A program made the position numbers and the translations under genes. The notes under the pieces are model-generated. The model ran no database searches. It saw only the letters and a program-made list of their open reading frames with translations, and had not been told where the DNA came from. A stretch of 12,672 nt of DNA from RGIG1918 sp045536045 (GTDB lineage: Bacteria; Cyanobacteriota; Vampirovibrionia; Gastranaerophilales; Gastranaerophilaceae), in the NCBI GenBank assembly GCA_045536045.1, contig JAZSMU010000092.1, forward strand, positions 1 to 12,672, read 5' to 3'. Of this stretch, positions 1 to 6,426 are shown piece after piece (within the stretch, counting starts at the first letter, position 1; each line of letters begins with the position of its first letter).

Positions 1-254
1 GCACCTCTTAAGTTTGCAGTTAGGGCACTAACGCCAGAAATTAAGCCAATTCCAAAAATAATGAAAGTCATTGAAATTGCACTTGCAATACTAATTGCAC
101 CAAGCGTTAGAGTTGAGTGTCTGCCTGCAACTAAAACATCTCCAATATTAATTAAAGTGTTTCCTAAAAATCCTAAAGAAACAGGCAAAGAAAGCTTTAT
201 TAGCTCTTTAAAATACCTAGATTGTTCTGAAATTTTTTGGATAATTTTGTGCAT
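1..254 (-). CDS. MATE family efflux transporter, N-terminal part (cut by window edge)
   Basis: The first 84 codons of a multidrug/toxin extrusion (MATE) type transporter are visible; the rest lies beyond position 1. MATE proteins are inner-membrane antiporters that export cationic drugs or metabolites using H+ or Na+ gradients. After a short polar start, the translation has a first membrane segment around residues 18-44 (KLSLPVSLGF ... GDVLVAGR) and a second around 53-80. The pattern Leu-Pro in helix 1, then Asp-x-x-x-x-Gly-Arg, then LGAISIASAI matches the start of NorM/DinF-like proteins. The ATG at 254 is 29 bases after the stop of the rod/hook gene, so it is probably co-transcribed with the flagellar cluster. 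There is no clear ribosome binding site; a TTG at 272 is a possible alternative start. The substrate cannot be told. Confidence 0.8.
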   Translation of the reverse strand, partial: MHKIIQKISEQSRYFKELIKLSLPVSLGFLGNTLINIGDVLVAGRHSTLTLGAISIASAISMTFIIFGIGLISGVSALTANLRG

Positions 255-283
255 ACAAAAAGAATAGCACAAAAGATTATTAA

Positions 284-1120
284 TTATTGTAGTAACTGCA
301 ATGCCTCATCTAGCAAGTTTTTATAGCTTTTTATTAGAGTATTTGCTAAGTTTAGTTGCATTTTTGCTTCTTTATAGGCAGTAATATTCCCCTTAAAGTC
401 AATATTAGATAATTCTAAAAGACCACTTCTAATTTCGCCTTTTCCTGCAACAGGTTTACCAGATTCTGCAGTTTCTATCCATTGTCCTTCTTTAATTTCA
501 TATAGTTGTTGAGGATTATGGAAATTCATTGTTGCAATTTTATAAAGTGGAGTTTTGCTTTCTTTTCCACCTTTAATTTTACCGTAGATAATTCCGTCTT
601 CTTTGATTTCCCACTCGTCATATTTACCTAAAAATTTGCCGTTATCTGGGTCTATCCACATTTTAATTTCTGTTGTTGGAACACTCATAGCACCGCCATT
701 AGCCAGTGTTTGTTCAAATTCTGCGTCAGTTAATTTTTTTACGCCAGACATAATTTCGCCCTTGTCATTCAAAATATAACCTTGAACTTTTGAGCCGTCT
801 TTTGCTTTATAAACGCCCTCTCCGTCAAATTTAAATTCGCCAAGACGCGTGTAGGCAGTTGAGCCATCATCTTTTCTTAAAACAAAGAAACCTTTGCCTT
901 CCAAGAATAAGTTTTCGCTAGAAGTTCCAGGAACAGCTTTACCTTGTCCCATATTTTTTAGGTAACCTTCGTTATAAACACTATCTAAAAATGTTTTGAA
1001 ATTAACATTTTTTTCTTTATAACCTGGTGTGTATAGGTTTGTCATATTTTCAACAGTTACATTCATCCATTCTTGTGCTGCTGATTGAATATTTAGAGCA
1101 TTAATAAATGAATCATTCAT
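284..1120 (-). CDS. Flagellar rod/hook protein, FlgE/FlgF/FlgG family
   Basis: A 278-residue axial protein of the flagellar basal body, exported by the flagellar type III apparatus and assembled into rod or hook. Three family blocks are visible: the N-terminal rod motif at residues 25-35 (NMTNLYTPGYK); the central FlgE/F/G block, with GKGFFVL near 75-81 and a Tyr-Thr-Arg ... Asp-Gly ... Val-Gln-Gly run at 90-114; and the C-terminal block near 233-242 (GLLELSNIDF). The length suits FlgF or FlgG (about 250-260) better than a full FlgE hook protein, but position after fliK is where flgD-flgE usually lie. The end of the C-terminal block lacks the usual Gln-Arg-x-Tyr-x-x-Asn motif and reads KEAKMQLNLAN instead, so the paralogue is uncertain. 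The start has a good AAGGAG site 7 bases upstream and overlaps the fliK-like stop by 8 bases. Confidence 0.85.
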   Translation of the reverse strand: MNDSFINALNIQSAAQEWMNVTVENMTNLYTPGYKEKNVNFKTFLDSVYNEGYLKNMGQGKAVPGTSSENLFLEGKGFFVLRKDDGSTAYTRLGEFKFDGEGVYKAKDGSKVQGYILNDKGEIMSGVKKLTDAEFEQTLANGGAMSVPTTEIKMWIDPDNGKFLGKYDEWEIKEDGIIYGKIKGGKESKTPLYKIATMNFHNPQQLYEIKEGQWIETAESGKPVAGKGEIRSGLLELSNIDFKGNITAYKEAKMQLNLANTLIKSYKNLLDEALQLLQ

Positions 1121-1799
1121 TGTTTTTCTCCTTATTTTGTCCCCTATTTCTTTGGTTGAAATAGTTAAGACTTCCGTAGCTTATATTTTTTGTATCTAAT
1201 TCTTGTTTTAAATATGGAATATTGTTTCTCAAATATTCTTCTGCAACTTTGTCTGATGGGAAAAAGTTTGCATTAATTTTTCCATCTTGTCCAACTTTTA
1301 AAACTAGAGTTATATTGTTGTCAAAATCTAACCTAACAGGTTTTCCGTCATTATTTGCTTTAGATAATAAATTCAAAAGTGTTTTAGAAGTTTCAATTGT
1401 TCTTTGGCTTTGAACAACTCTGAGATTTTCGCCGTCTGTTTTAAGGTTGTTAAAATCTTTTTCATAAACAAGACTAACAAAGAATTTTGCGTCTTCTTTT
1501 GAAATTTGTGCCGAATCTAATTGTTCAATAGCTGAATAATTATCTTCACAAACCTCATTCAAAGAAAGACCTTGTAATTCGCCAAATCCAAAAGAAAATA
1601 GCCCATCTTGATTTGGGGCAAAAATTTCTCCTGCCATATCAAGCTCTTGTGCAAAACTATTGTATCCTAAGTTAGTTAAAAAACTTCCTCCCGAAGTCTT
1701 ATTATCGCCATTAACCACAGCACTATCAGAAACAGCTGGTGCCATTTCTTTAGGTTGTAATTTCAATAATTCTGTATTTGGTTTATCCGTTATGTTCAA
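1113..1799 (-). CDS. fliK: FliK-like flagellar hook-length control protein
   Basis: FliK is a secreted ruler that stops hook growth and switches the export gate to late substrates. This 228-residue protein has a polar, low-complexity N-terminal half (Asn, Ser, Gly, Asp rich). Its C-terminal domain, roughly residues 135-215, fits the Flg_hook pattern: a Leu-x-Leu-x-Val strand, 'GQDGKINANFF', then a helix with PSDKVAEEYLRNNIPYLKQEL, then 'ISYGSLNYF'. A short Asn/Gln/Lys tail follows. It is about half the length of the Salmonella protein (about 405), so the ruler part is short. Support also comes from position: directly after fliJ (4-base overlap) and before a rod/hook gene. The start is TTG in the fliJ stop (TTGA) with GGAG 4 bases upstream; the next Met is residue 19. 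Sequence similarity is weak, so the call rests on domain pattern plus context. Confidence 0.7.
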   Translation of the reverse strand: MNITDKPNTELLKLQPKEMAPAVSDSAVVNGDNKTSGGSFLTNLGYNSFAQELDMAGEIFAPNQDGLFSFGFGELQGLSLNEVCEDNYSAIEQLDSAQISKEDAKFFVSLVYEKDFNNLKTDGENLRVVQSQRTIETSKTLLNLLSKANNDGKPVRLDFDNNITLVLKVGQDGKINANFFPSDKVAEEYLRNNIPYLKQELDTKNISYGSLNYFNQRNRGQNKEKNNE

Positions 1800-2251
1800 A
1801 TTTCTCCACTTTCTATTTTTGCTTCTTGACTTCTTGCAAAATGTTTTTGGGAACCTATTTCATTTAGCATTTTGAGTTCTATATCTTTTTGTTCTTTGAT
1901 GTAATCTTCACGTTTGTGTTCTTTGTGTTTTTCTAAAACATTTACTTCTTTTTCTCTTTCTTTAAGAAGTTCTTTTTCATACTCCAGCTTTTCTTCAGCT
2001 TCTTTTTTTTGAATATAAAGTTGCTCTTCTTTTTCGTAGAGATGTTTTAGAAATTTATCAAACCCTTCATACATCATTGGGTCTGCACTTCTCATATTTA
2101 TGCGAGTTTGACGAATTTCTTCTTTGTTTTGTTCTATTAAGTTTTCAATTCTGTATACTTCTTTTTGTGCTCTTATAACTGCTTGCAATTGCTCTTCTTT
2201 TTTGCGTATTCTAATTTCTAAAATTTTTTGCAAGCGATAGTGGAATGGCAT
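1796..2251 (-). CDS. fliJ: FliJ, flagellar export chaperone/ATPase stalk protein
   Basis: FliJ is a small coiled-coil protein of the flagellar type III export apparatus. It fits into the FliI ATPase ring and helps couple it to the export gate, and it recycles chaperones. This 151-residue protein starts with the typical 'F.YRLQKILEIR' block, is almost entirely charged helix (Glu, Lys, Gln) forming two long coils, and ends with a basic-acidic segment (residues about 105-140, HKEHKREDYIKEQKDIE) as in other FliJ proteins of about 145-150 residues. It is the first gene of the minus-strand cluster; fliI, its common upstream neighbour, is not here, because the gene upstream points the other way. No clear Shine-Dalgarno lies before the ATG. 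A weak TTGACT (2305-2310) with an AT-rich -10 seventeen bases further may be its promoter. Confidence 0.8.
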   Translation of the reverse strand: MPFHYRLQKILEIRIRKKEEQLQAVIRAQKEVYRIENLIEQNKEEIRQTRINMRSADPMMYEGFDKFLKHLYEKEEQLYIQKKEAEEKLEYEKELLKEREKEVNVLEKHKEHKREDYIKEQKDIELKMLNEIGSQKHFARSQEAKIESGEI

Positions 2252-2365
2252 AATATTATTTTTTTCGTCATTTCTTAATAGATATTTAATAAAATATGAA
2301 AAAAAGTCAAAAAATTAGGCAATTTATATGATTTGAAACTTTAAAAATTATTTAATAATGTCATT

Positions 2366-3391
2366 ATGAAAAGATTATTTATAATCTTGGGGATTTTTAT
2401 GTTTATCTCAATAGGTAAGGCAAACGCCATAACCTCAGTTGGGATTATTTCTGATACCTTGTTAACTCAAACAACTCCTTATAATTATTACTACAAAACT
2501 CCAGATTTTATAATCCAAGACCTTTCTGATGCTCTTAAGGTAGATAATAAAATTCAAGTTATTCCATATTCAAAAATTAGAGAAACTGTTAAAAAGAAAA
2601 CTTTAATAAATAACGACACTGGCTATTTAAGAAGTATTCAAAATGGTTATGACCTAAATTTTGAATTAATATCTAGAATTGCTAAAGAAATTGAAGCAGA
2701 GCATATTATTGTTGTAACTTCGTCTGTTGAAATGCAAAGAGATTTTTTAAAAAACACCCTCTGGAATGCTCTTAATATTGGTGGATACGACACTATAAAC
2801 CCAACTCATAGAATTTCTGTTTATATTGCGCTTGTTAATGTTGAGCATGAGCTTGTTTTATGGGAAGGTTTGTATGCGAAAGATATTCGTAACAATAAAT
2901 TGAAAAATTTAGATACTGCAATTTCTGGAAACCAAGAAGGCTTAATGAGAATTAAAAGATATTCAAAATTTATCACTCCAGATATTGCAAGAAATATTCG
3001 CACATCTTTAGGAACATACACTTTCAAACAAAAATATGAAGTTGAAACAAGAGCATTATTGAAAGTTGCTCATAAAAAATTCCAATTAGGTAGCACAAAA
3101 AATTTGAATAACCCTGACGCTACCATTGAAAATATTGAAGCTTACAAAGATGCTTATGATAAAAAAATGGAAAAAATTCGCATTGAAAACGAAAAAGAAA
3201 GAGCAAGAAAAGCTGTTTTAAAAGAAAAGAAAAGACTTGAAGAAGAAAAAATAAAAGCCCAAAATGAAAAATTAAAAATGCAAGAAAAACAACAAAAAGA
3301 GTTTGAAAAATTGCAAAAAGAAAAAGACGATTACAAAATTTTTAAAGAAGAAGAGAAAAAGGGCTTTAATTGGTTTGGCTTAAAGAAATAA
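2366..3391 (+). CDS. Exported protein of unknown function with charged coiled-coil tail
   Basis: I do not recognise the family. The 341-residue product has a clear signal peptide: Lys-Arg, a hydrophobic core FIILGIFMFISI, and a probable cut after Ala-Asn-Ala at residue 21. The mature part begins with a 'VGIISDTLL' strand and alternates strand and helix to about residue 190, including 'AEHIIVVTSS'. That layout resembles periplasmic CsgG/TolB-like nucleation domains, but this is only a shape match. Residues about 250-335 are a highly charged Lys/Glu helix, likely a coiled coil, ending in 'GFNWFGLKK'. No lipobox cysteine is present. It is transcribed divergently from the fliJ cluster and lies just upstream of a sigma-28 type promoter, so a role near the flagellar base or in the envelope is possible. 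No ribosome binding site is visible and the leader may be very short. Confidence 0.75.
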   Translation: MKRLFIILGIFMFISIGKANAITSVGIISDTLLTQTTPYNYYYKTPDFIIQDLSDALKVDNKIQVIPYSKIRETVKKKTLINNDTGYLRSIQNGYDLNFELISRIAKEIEAEHIIVVTSSVEMQRDFLKNTLWNALNIGGYDTINPTHRISVYIALVNVEHELVLWEGLYAKDIRNNKLKNLDTAISGNQEGLMRIKRYSKFITPDIARNIRTSLGTYTFKQKYEVETRALLKVAHKKFQLGSTKNLNNPDATIENIEAYKDAYDKKMEKIRIENEKERARKAVLKEKKRLEEEKIKAQNEKLKMQEKQQKEFEKLQKEKDDYKIFKEEEKKGFNWFGLKK

Positions 3392-3430
3392 TTTAATTAT
3401 TAACTTTTGTAACAAAACATTTTAAAATCA

Positions 3431-3458
3431 TAAAGTTTTAATCTTTTTCTGCCGAATA
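3431..3458 (+). promoter_or_regulatory. Sigma-28 (FliA) type flagellar promoter
   Basis: TAAAGTTT at 3431-3438, a 12-base spacer, then GCCGAATA at 3451-3458. The enterobacterial sigma-28 consensus is TAAAGTTT, 11 bases, GCCGATAA, so the -35 is a perfect match and the -10 starts with the diagnostic GCCGA. The predicted transcript would start near 3466, with an AAGGAG site (3469-3474) before the ATG at 3486. Confidence 0.8.
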
Positions 3459-3485
3459 CACATAATGTAAGGAGACAGAAAAAAG

Positions 3486-3989
3486 ATGACAATGGGTGTT
3501 AATAGTTTAAATACTTCAAAATGGTCAAATGTTGATTACTTGGCTGCAAAACAAGTTACTGACCAAATTTTCAATAAAGCTCAAACAGGAGCAACTATTG
3601 ACGCTTCTTCAATTGCAAGAGTTGCTACTCAAAAAGTTAATGGTGTTGATTTCTATTCAGCTACAACTTCTATTGAAGCTCAAAGACAAATTGCTATGAC
3701 AAACGCTGGAATGAACAGAGTTAACTTGGTAAATGCTCAACAATTAAGCTCTATTGCTGCTCTTTCTTCTTACCACACAACAAAATCAGTTGAAGGCAAA
3801 CTTCATGTAAATGCTAATGAATACAAATCTGAAACTTTAACAAAAGCATTTGGACAACTTTCATTATCAGAAGTTTTCAAATCTTCAAATGATACAAAAG
3901 GTTCAAATTCAAACCCATTCAGTGCAAAAGCTGAAGCTGAAAATTCTGAAAATACAGCTACAAGCGAAGGTTTGAATATTCTAGGCTAA
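3486..3989 (+). CDS. Ala/Ser/Asn/Thr-rich protein, probable late flagellar or exported product, unknown family
   Basis: A 167-residue protein that I do not recognise. It has no signal peptide, no membrane segment and no cysteine, and only one Trp (residue 13). Composition is rich in Ala, Ser, Thr, Asn and Gln, with a predicted helical middle (residues about 60-95, EAQRQIAMTNAGMNRVNLVNAQQLSS) and a Ser/Asn-rich, probably disordered C-terminus from about 130. Such composition is common in flagellar type III substrates (axial proteins, hook-associated proteins), which carry disordered, uncleaved N-terminal export signals; that it is one is inference. The gene is monocistronic, with a sigma-28 type promoter, a strong AAGGAG ribosome site 11 bases before the first ATG, and a strong terminator. 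A second ATG two codons on is too far from the site. It is not a recognisable flagellin: the conserved D0/D1 ends are absent. FlgM would be shorter. Confidence 0.8.
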   Translation: MTMGVNSLNTSKWSNVDYLAAKQVTDQIFNKAQTGATIDASSIARVATQKVNGVDFYSATTSIEAQRQIAMTNAGMNRVNLVNAQQLSSIAALSSYHTTKSVEGKLHVNANEYKSETLTKAFGQLSLSEVFKSSNDTKGSNSNPFSAKAEAENSENTATSEGLNILG

Positions 3990-4026
3990 TTAACTCACTT
4001 ATCTTTTCTCTACAATCAAAAATAAA

Positions 4027-4055
4027 GCCCACTTATTTAGTGGGCATTTTGTTTT
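4027..4055. terminator. Bidirectional rho-independent terminator
   Basis: A perfect 7-base-pair stem, GCCCACT (4027-4033) and AGTGGGC (4039-4045), with a 5-base loop, followed by a T-rich run on the plus strand (to about 4055). On the minus strand the same stem is followed by TTTATTTTT. It lies between two convergent genes (ends 3989 and 4065) and can serve both. Confidence 0.9.
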
Positions 4056-4064
4056 ATGGGTAAA

Positions 4065-4628
4065 TTATTTTGTTTTCGTTTGTGTTTTGTAATCATTCAA
4101 AGATAAATTAAAATTATTTGCTATTCTATTTTGCTCTTTTTCGTCTGCTGTTTTTTGAGTTCCATCATGTTTTAAAACTTTTTTCTCAAAAATTTCTGCA
4201 ATAGGTGTTGCAATAAGAGGAACAATAACTCTTTCTGCAATAATTGTTGAGCCAATGAGTGCAACAATTAAACCAAAGCCTTTTCTTGCAGCTGTTGCAT
4301 CTTGGAATGTGCAACCTTTTGTTAATTTTGCCCACATTTTATCTTGTATTTTGGGGTTTGCAAGGCTAAAACCAACTGCCAACTGAACAATTGCAGTAAC
4401 AGCACCAGACATTAAATCCATTGCAGCAACAAATGGTCTTTGTTCGTCTGGAATTTTATCGTTTTTCATTGTGGTTTTAAATCTTGTTGCGTAGGCAAAA
4501 ACATCTTTTGCAACATTTATTGTTACTATGGCTTTTGCTGCAAAGGCGTCATCACTAACAGCTTTATTAATGTGCTTATTAATGAAGTTATTATTTGTTA
4601 TGAAATTTTTTATCGGTTTTATGCTCAT
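4065..4628 (-). CDS. Small membrane protein of unknown function, second of a pair
   Basis: A 187-residue predicted inner-membrane protein without a family I can name. It has a polar N-terminus and two or three hydrophobic segments: about residues 68-90 (AAMDLMSGAVTAIVQLAVGFSLA) and about 118-145 (GLIVALIGSTIIAERVIVPLIA), with a possible amphipathic one near 28-46. A polar C-terminal tail follows from about 150. It has no signal peptide. Its layout repeats that of the upstream gene: an acidic stretch, Arg, then a segment with 'AV..' and Gln, then a second hydrophobic segment ending in Pro-x-Ile-Ala-Glu and Lys. This suggests old duplication. The start ATG overlaps the upstream stop (ATGA), so translation is probably coupled. 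Confidence 0.75.
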   Translation of the reverse strand: MSIKPIKNFITNNNFINKHINKAVSDDAFAAKAIVTINVAKDVFAYATRFKTTMKNDKIPDEQRPFVAAMDLMSGAVTAIVQLAVGFSLANPKIQDKMWAKLTKGCTFQDATAARKGFGLIVALIGSTIIAERVIVPLIATPIAEIFEKKVLKHDGTQKTADEKEQNRIANNFNLSLNDYKTQTKTK

Positions 4629-5149
4629 TTTTCTTTTTTGCCAACGATTTTTTCTGCAATTTTTGGATAAATTTTGTTTGAAATTGCCAAAACTGGGATA
4701 TAAGTTAAGATAGATAAAATTGCACCAACTCTATCTTTAAAGGTGTTATTGAATTGTTCTGTATATCTTTTAAGTGCTAAATCTTTATCAAAGTTGCATG
4801 CTTCCATTATTTTTGCAGGAATTTTTCTGGAATCTTGAGCTGCTTCTTGGATTGCTTTAAATTGAAATTTTCCACTTTTAAACATTTTGTCCATGCCAGC
4901 AAACAATAAAGTTAAAGAAGCAGTTTGAATTGCAACAGTGATAACTGCTTCAATTGGTTGTTTAATTGCAGCCCATTTTCTGTTGTCTTTATCTTCTTTT
5001 GAAAATGGGTTATGCATGATTACCAATGGTGCGATAACGGCTTTCCCTGCGGCGTTTGCGTAATTTGAAATCTTTTCGCCACCATTTTTGGAAAATCTCT
5101 CTAGCGTGTTTACTATTCGCTGGTTAATTTTTCCTGTTGTTATACCCAT
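4625..5149 (-). CDS. Small membrane protein of unknown function, first of a pair
   Basis: A 174-residue predicted membrane protein; the family is not one I can name with certainty. Residues about 30-45 are moderately hydrophobic (AGKAVIAPLVIMHNPFS), followed by an acidic/basic patch (KEDKDNRKW) and then hydrophobic segments at about 65-88 (IEAVITVAIQTASLTLLFAG) and 140-160 (VGAILSILTYIPVLAIS). The C-terminus is Lys-rich. From memory, proteins with the 'SKEDKDxR ... QPI.AV' pattern occur in several copies in gut Melainabacteria genomes; I cannot check this here. It is the first gene of a two-gene operon, sharing four bases with its partner. The ribosome site is poor. A weak sigma-28-like element lies upstream (5187-5194). 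Confidence 0.75.
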   Translation of the reverse strand: MGITTGKINQRIVNTLERFSKNGGEKISNYANAAGKAVIAPLVIMHNPFSKEDKDNRKWAAIKQPIEAVITVAIQTASLTLLFAGMDKMFKSGKFQFKAIQEAAQDSRKIPAKIMEACNFDKDLALKRYTEQFNNTFKDRVGAILSILTYIPVLAISNKIYPKIAEKIVGKKEK

Positions 5150-5186
5150 AATGCTTATTTAAACCTTGTGAAAAATTTTTTTTGCT

Positions 5187-5215
5187 AATTCGGCTTTTTC
5201 TATTATATTGCATTA
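5187..5215 (-). promoter_or_regulatory. Weak sigma-28-like element upstream of the membrane-protein pair
   Basis: On the minus strand, GCCGAATT (5194 to 5187) shares GCCGAAT with the strong promoter at 3451. The matching -35 is poor (TAATGCAA, 5215 to 5208) and 13 bases away. It sits 37 bases before the ATG at 5149. In DNA this size a single match of this length can occur by chance. Confidence 0.25.
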
Positions 5216-5228
5216 ATCAAAATAATTG

Positions 5229-5236
5229 TATAAAAT
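5229..5236 (+). promoter_or_regulatory. Candidate -10 box for the gene at 5259
   Basis: TATAAAAT at 5229-5236, with a loose TTGCAT (5208-5213) 15 bases upstream as a poor -35. The distance to the start codon at 5259 suits a short leader. Confidence 0.35.
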
Positions 5237-5249
5237 TTACATTATTAAT

Positions 5250-5253
5250 GAGG
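5250..5253 (+). promoter_or_regulatory. Ribosome binding site that fixes the start at 5259
   Basis: GAGG five bases before the ATG at 5259. The longer in-frame reading from TTG at 5226 overlaps the likely -10 box, so the ATG is preferred. Confidence 0.6.
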
Positions 5254-5258
5254 TTGTT

Positions 5259-5675
5259 ATGAATAAAGAAGTTTTAAAACAAAAATTAGAAGAAATTAAG
5301 AGTCAATTGGCTAAAATATTTTCAAAAATTAAAGAAATAAAATTGCCAGAAATTGCAAATAACCAAGCTAGTGAAAAAATTCACTCTATTTGTGATTATT
5401 TTGAACAAAACAAAATTATCTGCATTTCTCTTTCTGTTCTTTTAGTTTGGAATTTAATCATTTCAGCCTTGCTTTTCGGTTCTCTTTCAAAGTTTGCAAC
5501 AGCACCATCTGGTGGCGATTTAGTAAGAGTTGAGAGAGATGTTAAAGAGCTTTCAGAAAAAATAGATTATTTTGAAAATAACTACATATACAAAATTCAA
5601 GATATTCAATACGCAATGGAAAAAATTAACCCAAGACTTGAGAGTCTTGAAGATTATTCGCATACTCATTATTAA
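5259..5675 (+). CDS. Small single-span membrane protein with coiled-coil flanks
   Basis: A 138-residue protein of unknown family. The N-terminal 55 residues are a charged helix (Lys/Glu/Ile), then one clear membrane span, about residues 50-75 (IICISLSVLLVWNLIISALLFG), then a Gly-rich turn (APSGGD) and a second charged helix with heptad-like spacing (VRVERDVKELSEKIDYFENN ...), ending 'SHTHY'. There is no cleavable signal. The layout resembles small bitopic proteins that oligomerise through coils on one or both sides of the membrane. The start is chosen at ATG 5259 because of the GAGG site. Its last 50 bases overlap the 3' end of the convergent HAD gene, and no terminator is visible between them. 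Confidence 0.7.
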   Translation: MNKEVLKQKLEEIKSQLAKIFSKIKEIKLPEIANNQASEKIHSICDYFEQNKIICISLSVLLVWNLIISALLFGSLSKFATAPSGGDLVRVERDVKELSEKIDYFENNYIYKIQDIQYAMEKINPRLESLEDYSHTHY

Positions 5676-6426
5676 TAATTTCAATTTCGTTTAAAGAATT
5701 TAAAGCGTAGGGAGAAGTTTTTTCAAGTTCATCAATTGGAATTTGTCCTGTTGAAGTTAGAATTGTTTTTTCAATTCCAGAATTTATTGCACTTAAATAA
5801 TCCATAGGAGTATCTCCTATCATTATTGTTGTTTTTGAGTCAGCTTTAAGCTCTTTCAAGGCAAGAACAGATAATGCACCACTTTCTTTGGTGTCTTTAG
5901 AGCATTCTCTTCCAATTATGCAATCAAATAAATTTTCCCATTCAAAATGTTTAATTGTTAATTTTGCAGAATCTATTGAATCAGAAGTAACAACTCCTGT
6001 TTTTATTCCTAATTTTTTAATATTTTTAATAAATTCAATTGCTTCATTAATTGGTTTTGCATATTCAACAAGATTTTTATTAAAAATTTCATTAACATTG
6101 TCAAAAATTTCAGTTATTTTTTCTTCGGTTGTAAATACATCATATTTTTCTAATTTTTCTCTAAAAATTTTTATAATAACAGGGCGAGAAAACATTGCTG
6201 TTATGCCATCTGGTATCATTTTTTGTTTTTCTAAGTCAAAGCCTAAAATGAGGCATAATTGAGGTAAAAGTTTAGTATCAAGATTAAATTCTTTAATAAT
6301 CTGAATACATCTCAGCTCTGTCATTTTGCCCCAAAAATAGTGTAGGTCAATAAAAGTTCCGTCTTTATCAAACAAAATTGTCTCAATATTATCTATTTTC
6401 CATTTTTTTGTTTTTAGAGAAATCAT
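5626..6426 (-). CDS. HAD superfamily hydrolase, phosphoglycolate phosphatase-like
   Basis: A 266-residue cytoplasmic phosphatase of the haloacid dehalogenase superfamily. All four motifs are visible: motif I with nucleophile Asp20 and acid Asp22 (FDKDGT, residues 19-24); motif II Thr147 (VVTSD); a motif III lysine, probably Lys180; and motif IV Asp205 and Asp209 (IGDTPMD). The helical cap at about 30-125 lies between motifs I and II, as in Gph-like (C1 cap) members. Substrate is not certain: phosphoglycolate, pyrophosphate and sugar phosphates are all possible. The ATG overlaps the ldpA stop by four bases (ATGA), so the two are translated together. The C-terminal tail beyond about residue 250 overlaps the convergent gene and looks poorly conserved. 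Confidence 0.85.
   Translation of the reverse strand: MISLKTKKWKIDNIETILFDKDGTFIDLHYFWGKMTELRCIQIIKEFNLDTKLLPQLCLILGFDLEKQKMIPDGITAMFSRPVIIKIFREKLEKYDVFTTEEKITEIFDNVNEIFNKNLVEYAKPINEAIEFIKNIKKLGIKTGVVTSDSIDSAKLTIKHFEWENLFDCIIGRECSKDTKESGALSVLALKELKADSKTTIMIGDTPMDYLSAINSGIEKTILTSTGQIPIDELEKTSPYALNSLNEIEIINNEYANNLQDSQVLG

Noticed and set aside
61..267. Plus-strand open frame at the left edge
   Set aside because: It is the complement of a minus-strand frame whose translation is a clear MATE transporter start.
2320..2350. Sigma-28-like TAAAGTTT and GCCTAATT on the minus strand upstream of fliJ
   Set aside because: The spacer is 15 bases instead of 11-12 and the -10 lacks GCCGA.
3392..3415. AT-rich inverted sequence after the gene ending at 3391
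   Set aside because: Stem is short, has no G-C pairs and is not followed by a clear T-run, so it is not a credible terminator.
4440..4713. Plus-strand frames inside the membrane-protein pair
   Set aside because: They are complements of hydrophobic coding sequence with no ribosome site and no sensible domain.
5226..5258. TTG start giving an 11-residue extension of the 5259 gene
   Set aside because: The extension would overlap the likely -10 box, while GAGG sits correctly before the ATG at 5259.
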